Part shown: one piece after another, positions 50,353-59,358 of the stretch
Layout of the letters: each line of letters opens with the position of its first letter
Numbering within the stretch: position 1 is the first letter of the stretch
From: Alphaproteobacteria bacterium
GTDB lineage: Bacteria; Pseudomonadota; Alphaproteobacteria; UBA9219
NCBI GenBank assembly: GCA_026225415.1
Contig: JAMFSS010000009.1
Location: 124,001 to 188,000, forward strand
DNA length: 64,000 bases
Direction of reading: 5' to 3'
Notes under the pieces: model-generated
What the model saw: only the letters and a program-made list of their open reading frames with translations
What the model was told of the DNA's origin: nothing
Databases searched by the model: none
Program-made: the position numbers and the translations under genes

Positions 50353-53261
50353 GGCGATGTTTCCACCGATTGGATTTCGAAATGATAGCCCCATGCCAGA
50401 TTGCGGTAGACGATGGTGGTATCCCAGATATTCTTTGTTTGCGGATTGTAATCCGCCTGCCAGATTTTTTTATTGTCTTGCACGATTGTGCGGTTATGCG
50501 CGGTTGCGACAAGTTTGCCGCCGGACAGGGATTGTTGCACGATCATTGCAGGCCAATAGAGAAGCACGATATCGCCCAGAATATTTTCAGGGTGCAGCGT
50601 GGGCGGAACCCAGGATGCCGTTTCATAATGAATATCGTTTGGTGTCCAGTCGATCGTCATGAGCTTGCGCCCCATCAGATCGAGCCCGACCAGCAGGAAA
50701 TGATTTTGTGTGGCGTTGATATGCGCTTCGAACGCAAAAACCTGGTCGCCGTAATGCGCGGTGACCATTTGCGTGGCTTCTACTGTGCGGCCAAGCGTGG
50801 CTGGATTGGGGAGGGTAAGCGTCAAATTTGGCGCGAGCGGGACGATGTTGGTTGGTGTTTCTGTTGGGGCGGAGGCGCAGGCGGCAAGAAGCATGATGAA
50901 CGCAAGCGGGATAAGGCTATGTAAATTATTTTTTTTGCCCCCCCCTCTTTCTATCCAACGTGCCATCGGGGCAAAGAGATAGGAAAACAAAATGCCCAAG
51001 CTCATGGTTGATCCAAAATTATGAACAGCCGTCACCTGACTGAGCGCCAGAAGCCCAAAGGAAAGAAGCGCGGTGCAGGCCGCCATGGTTACCGCGAAAA
51101 TCGTGACCGGTTTGCGCGGGCCGGATGTTTCGGCGCAGAACACGGCATAATCGACGCCGACCGACAACACAAGCACCAACGCCATCGCATCGAAAAAACT
51201 GAAGGCGCTGCCCGTCAGGCTGCGCAAGGCGGGCGCAAGGCAGACGGCCATAAGCGGTGGCACCATTATCCATAGACCTTTGCGGAAGCCGTAGCGATAG
51301 ACCAAAAGCGGCGCCATAAGAAGCGCCGAGAGCGCCAGCAGGATAAGCGCACGATTGCGGTATTTTGCCAGCAGCGTGCTGAAATCATGGGCGGGATCGA
51401 CATAGCGCACGCCGGTGATGCCCTGTGCAGCAGCCGCAACGATATCCGGTTGGGTGACGGCATCCAGTGACACCAGATGAGTGACTTTGTTTTCGTTTTT
51501 ATTAATCAGCAATGTTGAGAGAAAAGCGGGAAGCGTGTTTTGTTTTTGCGCCGCATCGATGGTGAGATAGGGCGTTTTATTATCGGGTGTTTCGGGTTTG
51601 TCCTTTAAACCAAGCTGGGTGGTTTGTTGCGTTAGCAGGGGTTGATAGAGTTTTGTTTGTTGTAGTTTTCTGTTTTCATCCTGTCGGGATTGGGACGGGA
51701 TAAAACTGGCCGGTGATTGGAAGCCCGATAGAGCGCCGGATGCCACAAGCGGGCGCAGTTTTTCGGCGAGCTGTTCTTCCGCCTGAAGCGCAGTTTCGTC
51801 TGTTGGGGCTTCGACGATAAAAAACTGGCTGCCCGCCTTGGTACCGATGCGTTTTTGGATTTCGGCTTGCTCTGCCACCAGATTGGGCGCGAGCGATTGC
51901 ATGCGCCGCACATCATCATCGCTGTGGAAACGGGTGGCACCAGCAACGCCCAGTAGAAAAACAAGCATGAGAAGCGCGAGCCGTTGTTTGTGGTAAGCCG
52001 GATTTTCCCAAAAAGATAAAAAATATGTGGCGAAGATATGCAAGGGTTGGCGGCGCGGCGGAATGGTTTTTTGATCGAGAAACGGCACCCATAAAACGAC
52101 CGTGAGCCATGAGGCCAGCAACCCCACGGCGGAGAAAGCTGCGATTTGATGCAGACCTGGAAAAGGCGCGAGCATCAGCGTGAGATAGCCGATGATGGTT
52201 GTGGCCGCGCCCAGTGTGATGCCGGCGAAGACGCGTTGGAGCCTTTGGTGGGGCGTGCCGATGGGCTGTGTAAATATTTCGCTGCAATATTGCAAACTGT
52301 AATCGACGGAAACGCCGATGAGGCTGATGCCAAACAAGAGTGCGCCGACATGCAGCTCGCCGAAAATCCATAGGCTTGTGGCGAGCGCGACGCCCACGCC
52401 CACGCCGATGACCAATAGACTGAGCAACAAAGGGCGAACGGCGCGGAACATGCCGATGATGAGCAGCAAAGTGCCGAGGGTTGAGATGATGCTGATGGCG
52501 GTGGTTTCACCCATCGCCTGTTGTGCCCCCGCATGGGCAAAAAACACCGCGCCCAGATGCAAAATTTCAAGCGTGGGGTATGTGGCGCGCAGTGATTGCG
52601 TGGTGTTATCAAATGCCGCGACGGTTTTTTTCTGGCTATCGAGCGCGAAGGCGGTATCGTTGATTTGTCCTGCCACCAAAACCCATGTCACGCCTTGATC
52701 CTGTAACGACAACAAACCGTCATCAAGCGACAGGCGCGACAAAGGGATGGGCAGACCGGTGAGAAAAGAAGGCATGAGCAAAAACGGATCGCCATGCAGC
52801 AATTGGGCATTGGCGAAACCGATGCCGCCATAAATTTGCGCCAATGCGCGGGTGGCTATGCCCTGCCCGCCGTTTGAGTGCGATAATGATGCGCGGTCTT
52901 CATCCGACAATAATCCGGCGCGATAAGGGTAATAGAACGCGCCCATTTGTTTAAGTTGGTTTTGGTCAAGATTGCTTAAAGGTAAATCATAATGGCCGGA
53001 GGCGTTGAGTTGTTGCGCCAGCGCTTGCGCAGCGGCACGCGCATTGTTTCTGTCGTGGTCGCCGACCAAAAAAACAACATGGCGCGACAGAGATTGCGTG
53101 ACGATATCATTGGTGCGTTTAATAGCGGGATTTTGTTCTTCCTGCGGCAGCAAGGCCATCAGATCACTTTGAAAATTGAGGCCGTGGATGAGGCGCAGGG
53201 AAAGTGAGCCCCCAGCCACAAGCACGAAAACCAGCCAGAGAAGAGCGGCCGAGCGCTTCAT
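50349..53261 (-). CDS. apeM: MMPL-type exporter fused in frame to a DUF3261 lipoprotein (ApeM-ApeN-like)
   Basis: 970 residues. Residues 1-770 are an RND/MMPL transporter: an N-terminal helix (ALLWLVFVLVAGGSLSL), a periplasmic domain, a helix bundle, a second periplasmic domain and a second bundle. From ~780 a lipoprotein signal (LIPLAFIMLLAAC, Cys795) and a DUF3261-type domain follow (FAFEAHINATQNHFLLVGLDLMGRKL, IWQADYNP). These two proteins are normally separate genes in aryl-polyene clusters. The junction lies at a homopolymer, C8-G-T8 on the plus strand (50929-50945), that is G8-C-A8 in coding sense (residues ~773-779). One added base there would stop translation at once (TAA), so the fusion may be real, phase-variable or a base-call artefact. 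Role: moving the polyene lipid outward. Confidence 0.75.
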   Translation of the reverse strand: MKRSAALLWLVFVLVAGGSLSLRLIHGLNFQSDLMALLPQEEQNPAIKRTNDIVTQSLSRHVVFLVGDHDRNNARAAAQALAQQLNASGHYDLPLSNLDQNQLKQMGAFYYPYRAGLLSDEDRASLSHSNGGQGIATRALAQIYGGIGFANAQLLHGDPFLLMPSFLTGLPIPLSRLSLDDGLLSLQDQGVTWVLVAGQINDTAFALDSQKKTVAAFDNTTQSLRATYPTLEILHLGAVFFAHAGAQQAMGETTAISIISTLGTLLLIIGMFRAVRPLLLSLLVIGVGVGVALATSLWIFGELHVGALLFGISLIGVSVDYSLQYCSEIFTQPIGTPHQRLQRVFAGITLGAATTIIGYLTLMLAPFPGLHQIAAFSAVGLLASWLTVVLWVPFLDQKTIPPRRQPLHIFATYFLSFWENPAYHKQRLALLMLVFLLGVAGATRFHSDDDVRRMQSLAPNLVAEQAEIQKRIGTKAGSQFFIVEAPTDETALQAEEQLAEKLRPLVASGALSGFQSPASFIPSQSRQDENRKLQQTKLYQPLLTQQTTQLGLKDKPETPDNKTPYLTIDAAQKQNTLPAFLSTLLINKNENKVTHLVSLDAVTQPDIVAAAAQGITGVRYVDPAHDFSTLLAKYRNRALILLALSALLMAPLLVYRYGFRKGLWIMVPPLMAVCLAPALRSLTGSAFSFFDAMALVLVLSVGVDYAVFCAETSGPRKPVTIFAVTMAACTALLSFGLLALSQVTAVHNFGSTMSLGILFSYLFAPMARWIERGGGKKNNLHSLIPLAFIMLLAACASAPTETPTNIVPLAPNLTLTLPNPATLGRTVEATQMVTAHYGDQVFAFEAHINATQNHFLLVGLDLMGRKLMTIDWTPNDIHYETASWVPPTLHPENILGDIVLLYWPAMIVQQSLSGGKLVATAHNRTIVQDNKKIWQADYNPQTKNIWDTTIVYRNLAWGYHFEIQSVETSP
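50929..50945 (-). repeat. G8-C-A8 homopolymer at the apeM/apeN fusion junction
   Basis: In coding sense GGGGGGGG C AAAAAAAA. Slippage of a single base changes the frame between transporter and lipoprotein. Confidence 0.95.
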
Positions 53262-53860
53262 GGTTGCACAGATGCGAAGGCGCGTTTCTCTGCCGCCGTT
53301 GACACGTCGGAAATCATTTCATTGGAGAAAACCAGATTGTCGGAATCGCCATCCGGTTTCTGCATAACGACAGTATCGACAAAACGGTGCCCATTGATTG
53401 TGATGACACTGAACGGCATGGCGGGATTATCACTCTGGATAGGGGTTAGCGTGACCTGCCAATTTTGCGCATCACCCTGCCGCACAACCGTGAAATCGCT
53501 TTGCAACGCCGCCCAATTGCCGGTTAATGCCCCGCCCAGCGTGTCGTAAAGATGTTGCATGAAGGGTATTTTTTGTGACGGCAACCGCATGACCGCATTG
53601 CCATTCACATTCTGCACCAATCCCGCCGGTGTGATGATTGTCGTTGTGGGGAAAGGTTTTTCAACCGCCCAGATAAGCCCCAGATGGGGCGCGACCACGA
53701 AATGCCCCTGGGCATTCAGGGGGCCGGTAAAGCCTTGCAGATGACGTTGTTCGGTGAAATGCCCCCGCAGAATTTCAGTGTCGCCGATCATTGTTTGGTC
53801 AGCCTCCGCGGCCATTGCCGCAGGCGATAGGAAGAGAAGCGCGAGGATAAGAAAACGCAT
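53258..53860 (-). CDS. apeL: LolA-like outer-membrane lipoprotein carrier ApeL
   Basis: 200 residues from ATG 53860, overlapping the previous stop (TAATG). A signal peptide (MRFLILALLFLSPAAMA) precedes a LolA-type fold: GHFTEQRHLQGFTGPLNAQGHFVVAPHLGLIWAVEKPFPTTTIIT in the N-terminal half. It probably shuttles the lipid-anchored polyene through the periplasm to the outer membrane, by analogy to LolA and to the export genes beside it. Confidence 0.85.
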   Translation of the reverse strand: MRFLILALLFLSPAAMAAEADQTMIGDTEILRGHFTEQRHLQGFTGPLNAQGHFVVAPHLGLIWAVEKPFPTTTIITPAGLVQNVNGNAVMRLPSQKIPFMQHLYDTLGGALTGNWAALQSDFTVVRQGDAQNWQVTLTPIQSDNPAMPFSVITINGHRFVDTVVMQKPDGDSDNLVFSNEMISDVSTAAEKRAFASVQP

Positions 53861-54264
53861 TACGCCACCCCTGTTTTGCCGGTCAATGCCGTGGGGGATT
53901 CCAGGCACAGTTCATGCGTCGTGGCATCGACCGCGACTTGGGTTGTGTGCGCTTTGGTCAGGGTTTCGCCCGTGATGGTGTCTTTAATCTCATAAGAAAT
54001 TTTCAAACGGTTGGCGGATTCCACGATGGTGGCCGACACTGTGAAGTCTTGGTGGAATTTTATCGGGCGGATATATTTGATTTGCATATCGACAATCGGC
54101 CAGACATAACCCGACGCCTGCATTTCAACATAGTTATAACCGATTTTATCCAGCAAGGCGCAACGCGCCTGTTCCAGAAAACGCGCATAATGCCCATGCC
54201 ACACGACGCCCATCGGGTCGAGATCGTAAAATTGCGCGGTGAGCGTAATGGTGGTTGTGATCAT
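53860..54264 (-). CDS. apeK: 4-hydroxybenzoyl-CoA-type thioesterase ApeK
   Basis: 134 residues. QFYDLDPMGVVWHGHYARFLEQAR is the 4HBT signature with catalytic Asp. It likely hydrolyses or edits thioester intermediates of polyene synthesis. Overlaps apeJ by ATGA. Confidence 0.88.
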   Translation of the reverse strand: MITTTITLTAQFYDLDPMGVVWHGHYARFLEQARCALLDKIGYNYVEMQASGYVWPIVDMQIKYIRPIKFHQDFTVSATIVESANRLKISYEIKDTITGETLTKAHTTQVAVDATTHELCLESPTALTGKTGVA

Positions 54265-55883
54265 GTGTTGTCGGCCCAGAAGTCAAAAAAATTGTACCAT
54301 TGGAAAGGGTCTTGCATCGCATAATGCTCCAGCCGCGCGGCATAACGCGCCACATAATGGCGTACGCCTTCGGCGCGTGTGGCACGTGGCAAATCGATCG
54401 TTTCGGCAAAGCGTTCCATGGTCAGATTATAACCCTGCCCATCTTGCATGCAGAAGAGTAAATAAACGGGACATTCAAGCAACGCGCCCATGATCCAAGG
54501 GCCTTGGGGAAAGGCGGCATTTTTGCCGAAAAAGGGAACCGCAACACTTTGGTCGCGGCTGAGCACCGAAACGCGGTCGCCGGCAATGACAATCCATTCG
54601 CCGTTTTCCACGCGTTGTTTGAGGTTGATGATGGTATCGGGCCCTATTTCTGTGACTTGAATCAGGCGCGTGGTAGCATCGGGATTAAAACGGCGGATTA
54701 TGCGGTTATAATTTTCGGCGTGGCGCGTGTGAACCAGAATAGTAAGACGGTCGCGGGTTTTTTTATCCAATACCGCGCGCGAAATATCGACATTACCCAA
54801 ATGCGAAACCACCACCAGCCCGCCGCGCGGATCTTCTGTAATGCTGGCCAGTTCTTGTGGGTTTGCGCTGGTGATGTTTTTTGATGTTATACCGCCCTGC
54901 CATGCGATTAACACATCCAGGGTGCGGGTCGCGAAATTGATGTAGGGGCGGAGGCTTTCGGCAAGAGTGGGCTTGCGTTTCAGAACGCGGGTTAGAAATT
55001 CTTGTGAGGCATTGCGTTGTTTTTTCCCGAACAGGAAGAAATAAAACACAATCGGCAACAGGATCAAACGGCATGCGGTGCGCCCCAACAACCGATAAGC
55101 CGCCGCACAAAACACAAGACCAGCATAACTGCCCCGTTCGGCAAGATGCGCCCAGTGGTCGGTTTTTGTTCGGGGGATAAAACGCCATGCCAGCATGCCG
55201 AAAAAAAAGCGCGCATGCATTTTGGTAATGCGCCAATTATCGCGCCAGACATGGAAATTGGAAGTATTATCGGGCGGATAAATAACCCTGACCGGCAACA
55301 TGATAACATCGATGCCACGCCAGAAAAGCCGCACCATAATTTCGGTGTCGAATTCCATGCGTTGGCCGATGGCGTGATCGGCCATTATGTCACGCGTGGG
55401 TTGGAGCGGATAAACGCGGAACCCGCACATGCTATCGGTGATGCGGAAAGAAAGCGTTTCGATCCAGACCCAGATATGCGTGGCCCAGCGCCCTATTTTG
55501 CGGCCCAGCGGCACCGTTTTATCATAAACCGGTTGGCCGCTTATCAGCGCGCGGGAATTTTCTGCCGCAAGTTTCAAAAGCTGTGGCAAGGCCGACAGAT
55601 CATGTTGGCCATCGGCATCCACTTGCACCGCATGGGTGAACCCCGCCGCCAGCGCCAGGTGAAAACCAGCCATAACCGCCGCGCCCTTGCCTTGGTTATG
55701 CGTCAACCGGCACAGGGTTATCTGTTGCGTTTCATTTTGCAGACCGGCGATGTGGGTACGCGCCGGTTCTGTGCTCCCATCATCCACAATAAAGACGGGC
55801 AGATTCTGTTCGCGCAGGCGGGTGACAATATCGGGCAATTTTTTATAGTGGTTATAAGTGGGGATGATCGCGCAGATTTTCAT
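54261..55883 (-). CDS. apeJ: Glycosyltransferase 2 - lipid A-type acyltransferase fusion ApeJ
   Basis: 540 residues. Residues 1-230 are a GT-A glycosyltransferase: CAIIPTYNHYKKLPDIV, VFIVDDGSTEPAR, and AVQVDADGQHD as the DxD motif. After a membrane helix near 275 (ILLPIVFYFFLFG), residues ~290-540 form a LpxL/HtrB-type acyltransferase: VVVSHLGNVDISRAV supplies the H-x4-D-type motif, followed by the WIVIAGDRVSVL and VPFFGKNAAFPQGP blocks. ApeJ proteins attach sugar and acyl groups that anchor the polyene in the outer membrane. Confidence 0.85.
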   Translation of the reverse strand: MKICAIIPTYNHYKKLPDIVTRLREQNLPVFIVDDGSTEPARTHIAGLQNETQQITLCRLTHNQGKGAAVMAGFHLALAAGFTHAVQVDADGQHDLSALPQLLKLAAENSRALISGQPVYDKTVPLGRKIGRWATHIWVWIETLSFRITDSMCGFRVYPLQPTRDIMADHAIGQRMEFDTEIMVRLFWRGIDVIMLPVRVIYPPDNTSNFHVWRDNWRITKMHARFFFGMLAWRFIPRTKTDHWAHLAERGSYAGLVFCAAAYRLLGRTACRLILLPIVFYFFLFGKKQRNASQEFLTRVLKRKPTLAESLRPYINFATRTLDVLIAWQGGITSKNITSANPQELASITEDPRGGLVVVSHLGNVDISRAVLDKKTRDRLTILVHTRHAENYNRIIRRFNPDATTRLIQVTEIGPDTIINLKQRVENGEWIVIAGDRVSVLSRDQSVAVPFFGKNAAFPQGPWIMGALLECPVYLLFCMQDGQGYNLTMERFAETIDLPRATRAEGVRHYVARYAARLEHYAMQDPFQWYNFFDFWADNT

Positions 55884-56230
55884 GATGCCCTGCCCGCTTT
55901 GAAATGGCCGGAGGACATCAGATCATCGCCCGAGTGGTAGGCGAAAGAAAGTTGATTTTTGTTTGCGTCGAATTGCAAAGTCAGCGCGAGAGGAAGCGCA
56001 GGGCGGATGATATTTTTGAATTTCACCTGAAAATTTTGGGTATGAATGTTTTGCAACCCCAGATGAAGTGCAGCCAGACGCACCGCCCAGTCTATTTGCA
56101 CAACCCCGGGCAAAATGGGGTTGTGGGGAAAATGGCCGTTGAAGGCTTCATGTGTGGGCGCGAGTTCGAGCGTTAATATAATGTGATGCGGGTGCGGTTG
56201 GGTTGTCACGGTAACGGAGGGGAGTTTCAT
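55880..56230 (-). CDS. apeI: Aryl-polyene dehydratase ApeI (FabZ-like)
   Basis: 116 residues. FNGHFPHNPILPGVVQIDWAV carries the active-site His and the PGV turn of FabA/FabZ hotdog dehydratases. It pairs with ApeP to dehydrate beta-hydroxyacyl-ACP. Overlaps apeH and apeJ. Confidence 0.87.
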   Translation of the reverse strand: MKLPSVTVTTQPHPHHIILTLELAPTHEAFNGHFPHNPILPGVVQIDWAVRLAALHLGLQNIHTQNFQVKFKNIIRPALPLALTLQFDANKNQLSFAYHSGDDLMSSGHFKAGRAS

Positions 56231-57534
56231 GCACCCTCTTTGAACAGGTTGCGCAGTTCATCTTCATTATGTTTGCCCAGATTGCGCGTGGGTAATGCGT
56301 CGACAAAGCGCCATTGGCGGGGGATTCCCGCCGGTTCCTGGGTTTCAGCGAGATACGCGCGTAGCAGGCGGCCAAAGCGGAACGCGCCCATTTCGGCAAG
56401 TTGGATATGGCCTTGGTCATTAAGCGTTAAGGCCGCCGCAAGTGTGTCGGTTGGCAGCATGACGGCGGCTGCGTTTTTGATGAACGGTATGTGTTCAAGC
56501 GATTGTTCGACAGAGGCCAGCGCGATGCGTTTGCCTTCGATTTTGGCGATGCGATCGCCGCGGCCACGGAAATGGAAACCTCCTTTGACCGGCTCGACGA
56601 TGTCGGATGTTTCAATCCATGTATCGCCCGCAAAAACTGACAGGATTTTTAACGCGCCTTGGTCATCGCACGTCATTTGCACGCCGGGTAAAAGCTGCCA
56701 TGGTTCCGCACCGGTTTTCTGGTTGCGCGTGGCGATGGCACCGGTTTCGGTGCTGCCGAAAATCTCTTGGGGCGTTATGCCGAATATTTTTTCCGACATT
56801 TGGCTGGCGCGAAGCGGCAACGGTGAACCTGCGGAGAAAATATGTTTGGGTCGGTGGATTGGCGCAAGCGGTGTGATGCCGTCGAGCCTGTCCAGATGCG
56901 CGGGACTGCTGATAATCACGGCATCGGGCGTAAGCGCCGCGAGCAGCATTTCCCACACATAATGCATGTCGGCGGTAAAGGGGCGCGCCGCCATAAGAGG
57001 CCACAAAATTTTGAAGGTCAGCCCGTAAATATGTTGGTGGGACACGGTTGCAAAGACTGTGCCCGTGTTTTGTCCCCAAAGATCATTTAAAACAGCGATT
57101 TCTTGTTCCAAATTATGGAGTGTTTTTGTGATTTTTTTGGGTGTGCCGGTTGTGCCGGAAGTCAGGAAAATAAGTTGTGGTGTATGCGGGTTAAGGTCGG
57201 TGATTTTTGTTTGTTGTGTGCCGTAATCGGCGACCACCGCATCATCAACCAGAACATCAAATTCATTTTGCAGGGATTGGATCGTTCCTGTTTGTCCGTT
57301 GGGTGGCAAAATAATTTGTGCGCCCGCATGCAACAGCCCGAACAGGCCGACCGCAAACAAATAGCTGTCGGCGCACACCAAGGCCGCGCGTTGGTGTGCG
57401 GCGAAACGCGCAGCGGCATTGGTGACATCGTTGTGGAATTGGGTGAAATCAATCGCGGTGCCGTTGCGGAAAGAAACGACAGGGTTATCGGTGCGTGTTT
57501 GCGTGAGCAAGTTGGATAAGGAGATAAGCGTCAT
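56227..57534 (-). CDS. apeH: AMP-forming acyl-ACP/CoA ligase ApeH
   Basis: 435 residues from ATG 57534 (ATGA with apeG stop). LIFLTSGTTGTPKKI is the AMP-binding P-loop, IFGSTETGAIA the A5 motif and GRGDRIAKIEGKRIALA the hinge/A8-type segment. It activates the starter acid (4-hydroxybenzoate in characterised systems) onto ACP. With no ammonia-lyase here, the starter would have to come from central aromatic metabolism. Confidence 0.88.
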   Translation of the reverse strand: MTLISLSNLLTQTRTDNPVVSFRNGTAIDFTQFHNDVTNAAARFAAHQRAALVCADSYLFAVGLFGLLHAGAQIILPPNGQTGTIQSLQNEFDVLVDDAVVADYGTQQTKITDLNPHTPQLIFLTSGTTGTPKKITKTLHNLEQEIAVLNDLWGQNTGTVFATVSHQHIYGLTFKILWPLMAARPFTADMHYVWEMLLAALTPDAVIISSPAHLDRLDGITPLAPIHRPKHIFSAGSPLPLRASQMSEKIFGITPQEIFGSTETGAIATRNQKTGAEPWQLLPGVQMTCDDQGALKILSVFAGDTWIETSDIVEPVKGGFHFRGRGDRIAKIEGKRIALASVEQSLEHIPFIKNAAAVMLPTDTLAAALTLNDQGHIQLAEMGAFRFGRLLRAYLAETQEPAGIPRQWRFVDALPTRNLGKHNEDELRNLFKEGA

Positions 57535-58091
57535 CGCTTTATCCTTTTTCGTACAATCCATTCGCCCGCGAAGAGAGCGCCCATCAAAAGATAGGATAGA
57601 AGGCCGTTCCATAATGTCCAATCTGCGAGTGTTCCCCACAAGGCAAGGGCGGCAGAGATTGCGGCATTGATGAGCAGAAAACCCGTCCAGATAATCGTGA
57701 CTTTGCGGGTATAGGCAACCCCCGCCGGTGGCAGATCGGGTTCGGATAAACGTGCGATGCGTTCAACAAGACTGGGCGGAAACACAAGTGAAAGCCCGAA
57801 CATAAAAGCGACCGACAGGCTGATGAGCACCGGATAGGCTTTGACCGCCATCACAGGTTTTAAGAAAAACAAAAAGAGGAGCAAGAGTGCGGCGACAAGG
57901 AATGTTTTTTGCCAAAGTTTCGCGTTAGGCGCGTGCCGCATGCCCCATAAACGCAAAGCCACCAGCACCATACCGATCAGCACCATATAAGAGGGCGACC
58001 AGAAGGCCATGCCGAAATAGACAAGGAACGGATAAAGAATCCCGCCACATGCGGCGACGACAAGCCACGGATTAAGTTGAGGCCGTTTCAT
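57531..58091 (-). CDS. apeG: COG4648 membrane protein ApeG
   Basis: 186 residues from ATG 58091, overlapping apeF by 20 bases. Five to six hydrophobic helices are visible (PWLVVAACGGILYPFLVYFG, VAALLLLFLFFLKPVMA, VTIIWTGFLLINAAISAAL and others). The family is confined to aryl-polyene-type operons and its role is unknown; a membrane scaffold for the enzymes is often suggested. Confidence 0.82.
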   Translation of the reverse strand: MKRPQLNPWLVVAACGGILYPFLVYFGMAFWSPSYMVLIGMVLVALRLWGMRHAPNAKLWQKTFLVAALLLLFLFFLKPVMAVKAYPVLISLSVAFMFGLSLVFPPSLVERIARLSEPDLPPAGVAYTRKVTIIWTGFLLINAAISAALALWGTLADWTLWNGLLSYLLMGALFAGEWIVRKRIKR

Positions 58092-58335
58092 TGTGCGCCA
58101 ACAATTTTTCGATGCAATCGAGGACATCCCCCACGGTGCGGACAGTCTTAAAATCTTGCGGCGCGACGCGTTTGCCGGTTATCGCCTGAATTTTAATGAC
58201 CAGATCGACGGCATCAATCGAGTCCAAACCCAATTCTTCAAACAGCTTGGCATTTTCGGTTATTTTCGATGCGGGGATTTCAAAAAGTTCTTCCAGTGTT
58301 TCCGTTAATTTGGCGAGGATTTCGGCGCGGGTCAT
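58072..58335 (-). CDS. apeF: Acyl carrier protein ApeF
   Basis: 87 residues, acidic four-helix pattern with ELGLDSIDAVDLVIKIQ; Ser39 would receive the phosphopantetheine arm from the divergent transferase at 60111. Overlaps apeE (ATGA) and apeG. Confidence 0.92.
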   Translation of the reverse strand: MTRAEILAKLTETLEELFEIPASKITENAKLFEELGLDSIDAVDLVIKIQAITGKRVAPQDFKTVRTVGDVLDCIEKLLAHNETAST

Positions 58336-58622
58336 GACACGCCTTCTTTCTGTGCCAGAATGAACAGCGCGAGCGCGTGGATGCTACCGAAATGGGCTTT
58401 GACTTCGTCGGTCACGGTGGCGATTTTCACATTATGGCGTTTGCGCAACATTACGCCGAGTTCGAGCGCGTCGATCGAGTCCAGCCCCAACCCTTTGCCC
58501 GCGCCAAAAAGCGGTTCGACACTATCGATCTGTTCGGGGGTGATATCTTCCAGATGCAGCGCGTCGATGATTTGCTGTTTAAGCTCGTGCTCGAGCGTCT
58601 GAATGTCCAACGAGGTCGGCAT
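58332..58622 (-). CDS. apeE: Acyl carrier protein ApeE
   Basis: 96 residues from ATG 58622. KGLGLDSIDALELGVML holds the modifiable Ser49. The more usual acyl carrier of growing chains in characterised systems. The start overlaps the end of apeD by 44 bases. Confidence 0.9.
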   Translation of the reverse strand: MPTSLDIQTLEHELKQQIIDALHLEDITPEQIDSVEPLFGAGKGLGLDSIDALELGVMLRKRHNVKIATVTDEVKAHFGSIHALALFILAQKEGVS

Positions 58623-59358
58623 AATAAAGTTCCAATGATTCCACAAGCTTGCGGGCGTCGATGCTGCGGCGACCATACAGGGAATAATCTTGCGCGTCCA
58701 GACACTTACCAAAGCTTACACGAAAAATGGGGTTGGGCGAGGACACATGCCACCAGGGTTCGCCTTTGTATAAAAAAGGCGGCGTGCAGGTGATCGCGAC
58801 GCATTGGATAGAGGCGTTGGTAAGGGTCGCGACATTGGCAAAACCCCTTTGGAAATGTGGGTTTTGGCCGGGCGGGGTGCGCGTGCCTTCGGGGAAGATG
58901 ATGAGGCATCGGCCTTGGTGGAGCGAGGCGCGGCAGGCTTCGATAAAATCTTCGGGGTCGAGATCATTGCGGATAAATCCCGCGCGGCGCATCAGGATGC
59001 CCAGCAAGGGGTGATTCCATAATTCATGTTTCACGATACATTGGGCGCGCGGGATATAGGCCATGAGAATCACGACATCCAGCAAGGAGGGGTGATTGGC
59101 GATGAGCATTTTGCCTTCGCAGCCCGCAAATTTTTCCGCATGGGAAATGTCGACGGAAACCCAACGGCAATGATGCAACATGCCAAGATAAAAACGGAAC
59201 GAGGCGCGGATAAGATTTTGCGCATGTTCGGGTTTACGGCCCAGACAAAGCCCAAACAAGGGGATGAGCGTGATAGCCAACAACCCCCCGCCCGCAAAAA
59301 TAACCGTAAGCGCCCATAATTTGCCGATGAGAAGCCAGAGGCGTTTAAGCATGCGCAT
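58579..59358 (-). CDS. apeD: PlsC-type acyltransferase ApeD
   Basis: 259 residues. An N-terminal membrane helix (IGKLWALTVIFAGGGLLAITLIPLFG) is followed by ANHPSLLDVVILM (N-H-x4-D) and IIFPEGTRTPPG motifs of 1-acylglycerol-phosphate acyltransferases. ApeD is needed for joining the polyene to its lipid anchor. It overlaps apeC (14 bases) and apeE. Confidence 0.88.
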   Translation of the reverse strand: MRMLKRLWLLIGKLWALTVIFAGGGLLAITLIPLFGLCLGRKPEHAQNLIRASFRFYLGMLHHCRWVSVDISHAEKFAGCEGKMLIANHPSLLDVVILMAYIPRAQCIVKHELWNHPLLGILMRRAGFIRNDLDPEDFIEACRASLHQGRCLIIFPEGTRTPPGQNPHFQRGFANVATLTNASIQCVAITCTPPFLYKGEPWWHVSSPNPIFRVSFGKCLDAQDYSLYGRRSIDARKLVESLELYYADLVGHSDARARA

